From Myxococcales bacterium UBA1203 (GTDB lineage Bacteria > Myxococcota > Myxococcia > Myxococcales > UBA5297): 64,000 nucleotides of DNA. A program made the translations under genes and the position numbers. The stretch covers positions 47,843 through 111,842 of the forward strand of contig DBXV01000008.1 in NCBI GenBank assembly GCA_002309695.1, written 5' to 3'. Positions 62,702 through 64,000 of this stretch are shown piece after piece (position 1 is the first letter of the stretch; each line of letters begins with the position of its first letter). The notes beneath the pieces are model-generated. The model was not told the DNA's origin and searched no databases. It was given only the letters and a program-made list of their open reading frames with translations.

Positions 62702-64000
62702 ATGACGATTCACGAACCCTCGATGCCGCCGCGCTCACTGCCTCGCCTGTCGGGATTCCCGTTCAGCTTCTTTCTCTTTCTGGCCTTCGAGATTGCCGCC
62801 TCCCGCGCCGCCCTCTGGAGCATGGCGAAGGAGTTTGGAGAAGCGCCGGGCCTGACGCCCATCACGGGCATCACCTACGACATCGTCGCGCTGGGACTGC
62901 TGGGCGCCTGCCGTCTGCTCCTGGAACTGATTCCCTGGCGCGCTGTCCGTGCTGCCGCTTCGGCGATTCTGGGCCTCTTCGCCGTGGTGCTGCCCATCGC
63001 CAACCATCTCTATGTCCGCTTCTTTCGCGTGGCGCTGGAGCCTGCCGCAGCCGGGCGCGCCGGCGCTCTGGATGAAATCAGCGGCCTGGTGCTGGGCGCG
63101 GTGACGTGGCCGATGGCGGTGTTCATGGCCGTCATTCCCCTGTGCCTCCTGCTCTGGGCGGTAATCCGCGGCACCAAAACCCGCATGCCTCGCCTCATTC
63201 CGGTGCTCGTGTCCGCGGGAGCGTGCGGCCTGCTGATGGCCGCGGGCGCCATTGCGGGAAATCAGTGCTGGCAGCGGGAGAGCCTGGCAGGCCGCTTTCC
63301 TCACCCCATGCACGAGAACACCTTCATTCGCTGGCTGTTCGGTGTGCCCCGGAAGTCGTCCGTGCGCATGAAGGGTGAAATTGCCCTCTCCATGAATGCC
63401 GCCCGCATTTCCCCTGAGGCGCTTCGCAGCCTGTTCCCGCTCGATGGCGACCCTGATTCCCGATTTCTGGAGGATGCAGGCACGTCCGCCCCGGTGGATT
63501 TCCCTCTCGCCAGAAAGCATGGGCTTGCGCGGCGGCGGGAGCGTCTGGCGCGCTTTGGCATCGACGCCGACCGTCTGGATGAGGGACCGCTGAACCTCGT
63601 CATCGTCACTATGGAGAGCGTCCGCGCCAGTGAGCTGAAAGCCAGCGGGCACCGGGCGCCATATCTGCCGACACTGGACCGGCTGGCGGCCGAGGGCCTC
63701 TACGCGGAGCGCGCATTCAGCACGTCGCTCCAGTCCAGCGAGGCCACCTTTGCCGTGAACTGCGGCTACTACCCGCTGAGCACGGGCCGCCCCTTCTTCG
63801 GCTTCAAGCCCAACCTTCTCCACGCGCGCTGCCTGCCGGAAATTCTGGCGGAACACGGCCGCGCGACCAGCCACTACATCGGATGCAAGTCCGACTTTGA
63901 GGGCGAAGGGGAGTTTCTGCTCAGCCACGGCATGTCCCGCATCACCGACGAGAAGTCCTTTCCCAAAGATGCAGAGCGCTTCACGTGGAAAGGGCGGGCT
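62702..64000 (+). CDS. LtaS/sulfatase-like membrane phosphotransferase, 3' end cut by the window edge
   Basis: From ATG 62702 (433 codons to the edge, no stop; ATG 62723 is an alternative start) the protein has about five N-terminal helices up to residue 190, then a soluble domain of the alkaline-phosphatase/sulfatase fold. The metal-site start is LVIVTMESVRASELKASG, followed by APYLPTLDRLAAEGLYAERAF and SLQSSEATFAVNCGYYP. The SSE triad may correspond to the TSD around the LtaS catalytic Thr, with Ser in its place. Related enzymes transfer phosphoglycerol or phosphoethanolamine from phospholipids to envelope glycans. No good ribosome site is visible. The catalytic C-terminal half is missing, so the substrate cannot be judged. 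Confidence 0.75.
   Translation, partial: MTIHEPSMPPRSLPRLSGFPFSFFLFLAFEIAASRAALWSMAKEFGEAPGLTPITGITYDIVALGLLGACRLLLELIPWRAVRAAASAILGLFAVVLPIANHLYVRFFRVALEPAAAGRAGALDEISGLVLGAVTWPMAVFMAVIPLCLLLWAVIRGTKTRMPRLIPVLVSAGACGLLMAAGAIAGNQCWQRESLAGRFPHPMHENTFIRWLFGVPRKSSVRMKGEIALSMNAARISPEALRSLFPLDGDPDSRFLEDAGTSAPVDFPLARKHGLARRRERLARFGIDADRLDEGPLNLVIVTMESVRASELKASGHRAPYLPTLDRLAAEGLYAERAFSTSLQSSEATFAVNCGYYPLSTGRPFFGFKPNLLHARCLPEILAEHGRATSHYIGCKSDFEGEGEFLLSHGMSRITDEKSFPKDAERFTWKGRA

Overview
The window is about 64 kb of G+C-rich, densely coding bacterial chromosome. The organism is Gram-negative: it has a RecBCD enzyme, MlaC/MlaF-type lipid transport proteins, a TolC-type outer-membrane channel, several lipoproteins and RodA. 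The gene set points to a deltaproteobacterial-grade lineage such as Myxococcota or relatives: a spd/mitochondrial-type EF-G, a stand-alone methylmalonyl-CoA mutase large subunit, PPi-dependent phosphofructokinase, GTP-type PEP carboxykinase, inositol-phosphate synthase, and a lipoprotein with a formylglycine-generating-enzyme-like domain. This placement is inference from gene content; no marker was searched against a database.

Layout. 1-10.4 kb: xerD (cut by the left edge) and pfp on the minus strand, then tlyA, a HEAT-repeat lipoprotein, class I fumarase, EF-G, and a RecA/KaiC-like ATPase fused to a SLOG-like domain. 10.5-24.7 kb: recC-recB-recD as overlapping genes, then a SWIM-Snf2 helicase whose predicted promoter leaves almost no leader. 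24.8-32 kb: gpsA, methylmalonyl-CoA mutase, initiator tRNA, a membrane protein with a repetitive tail, rodA, xseA. 32-36.2 kb (minus): flavodoxin-like protein, ABC-2 permease, ABC ATPase, TPR lipoprotein. 36.5-38.5 kb: the classical rpsP-rimM-trmD-rplS operon. 38.7-41.0 kb: a large membrane coiled-coil protein with the architecture of an SMC/YhaN-type ATPase, degenerate nucleotide-binding motifs and an FG-rich low-complexity insert. 41.0-43.7 kb: an A+T-richer accessory island with the 3' remnant of a DUF262/HNH (GmrSD-type) nuclease, a lipoprotein, and a palindrome-rich non-coding stretch. 43.7-48 kb: yraN, rsmI, pckG, larE. 48.2-58.6 kb: inositol-3-phosphate synthase, a phosphatidylinositol-phosphate-synthase/GtrA fusion, an MMPL (RND) transporter, MlaC, TolC, a UbiB-family kinase and a degenerate MlaF-like ATPase, all on one strand. 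58.7-64 kb: glmS, an M48 peptidase, a zinc-ribbon Yip1-like membrane protein and a truncated LtaS/sulfatase-like membrane enzyme.

How they work together. The most system-like region is 48.2-58.6 kb: it encodes synthesis of an inositol phospholipid next to proteins of families that move or extract lipids across the envelope, which suggests an inositol-lipid synthesis and trafficking locus. The second notable item is the pseudo-ATPase-like protein at 38.7-41.0 kb.

Regulatory sequence. Many upstream regions share a predicted promoter form: TTGA-type -35, 17-18 bp spacer, an unusual -10 (TAGxGG, CATARG or TTTGxx) and a G+C-rich discriminator of the GCCGCCC/CGCGCC type. Hairpin-plus-T terminators fit most of the transcription-unit ends. 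No rRNA, CRISPR array, intact insertion sequence or replication origin was seen.
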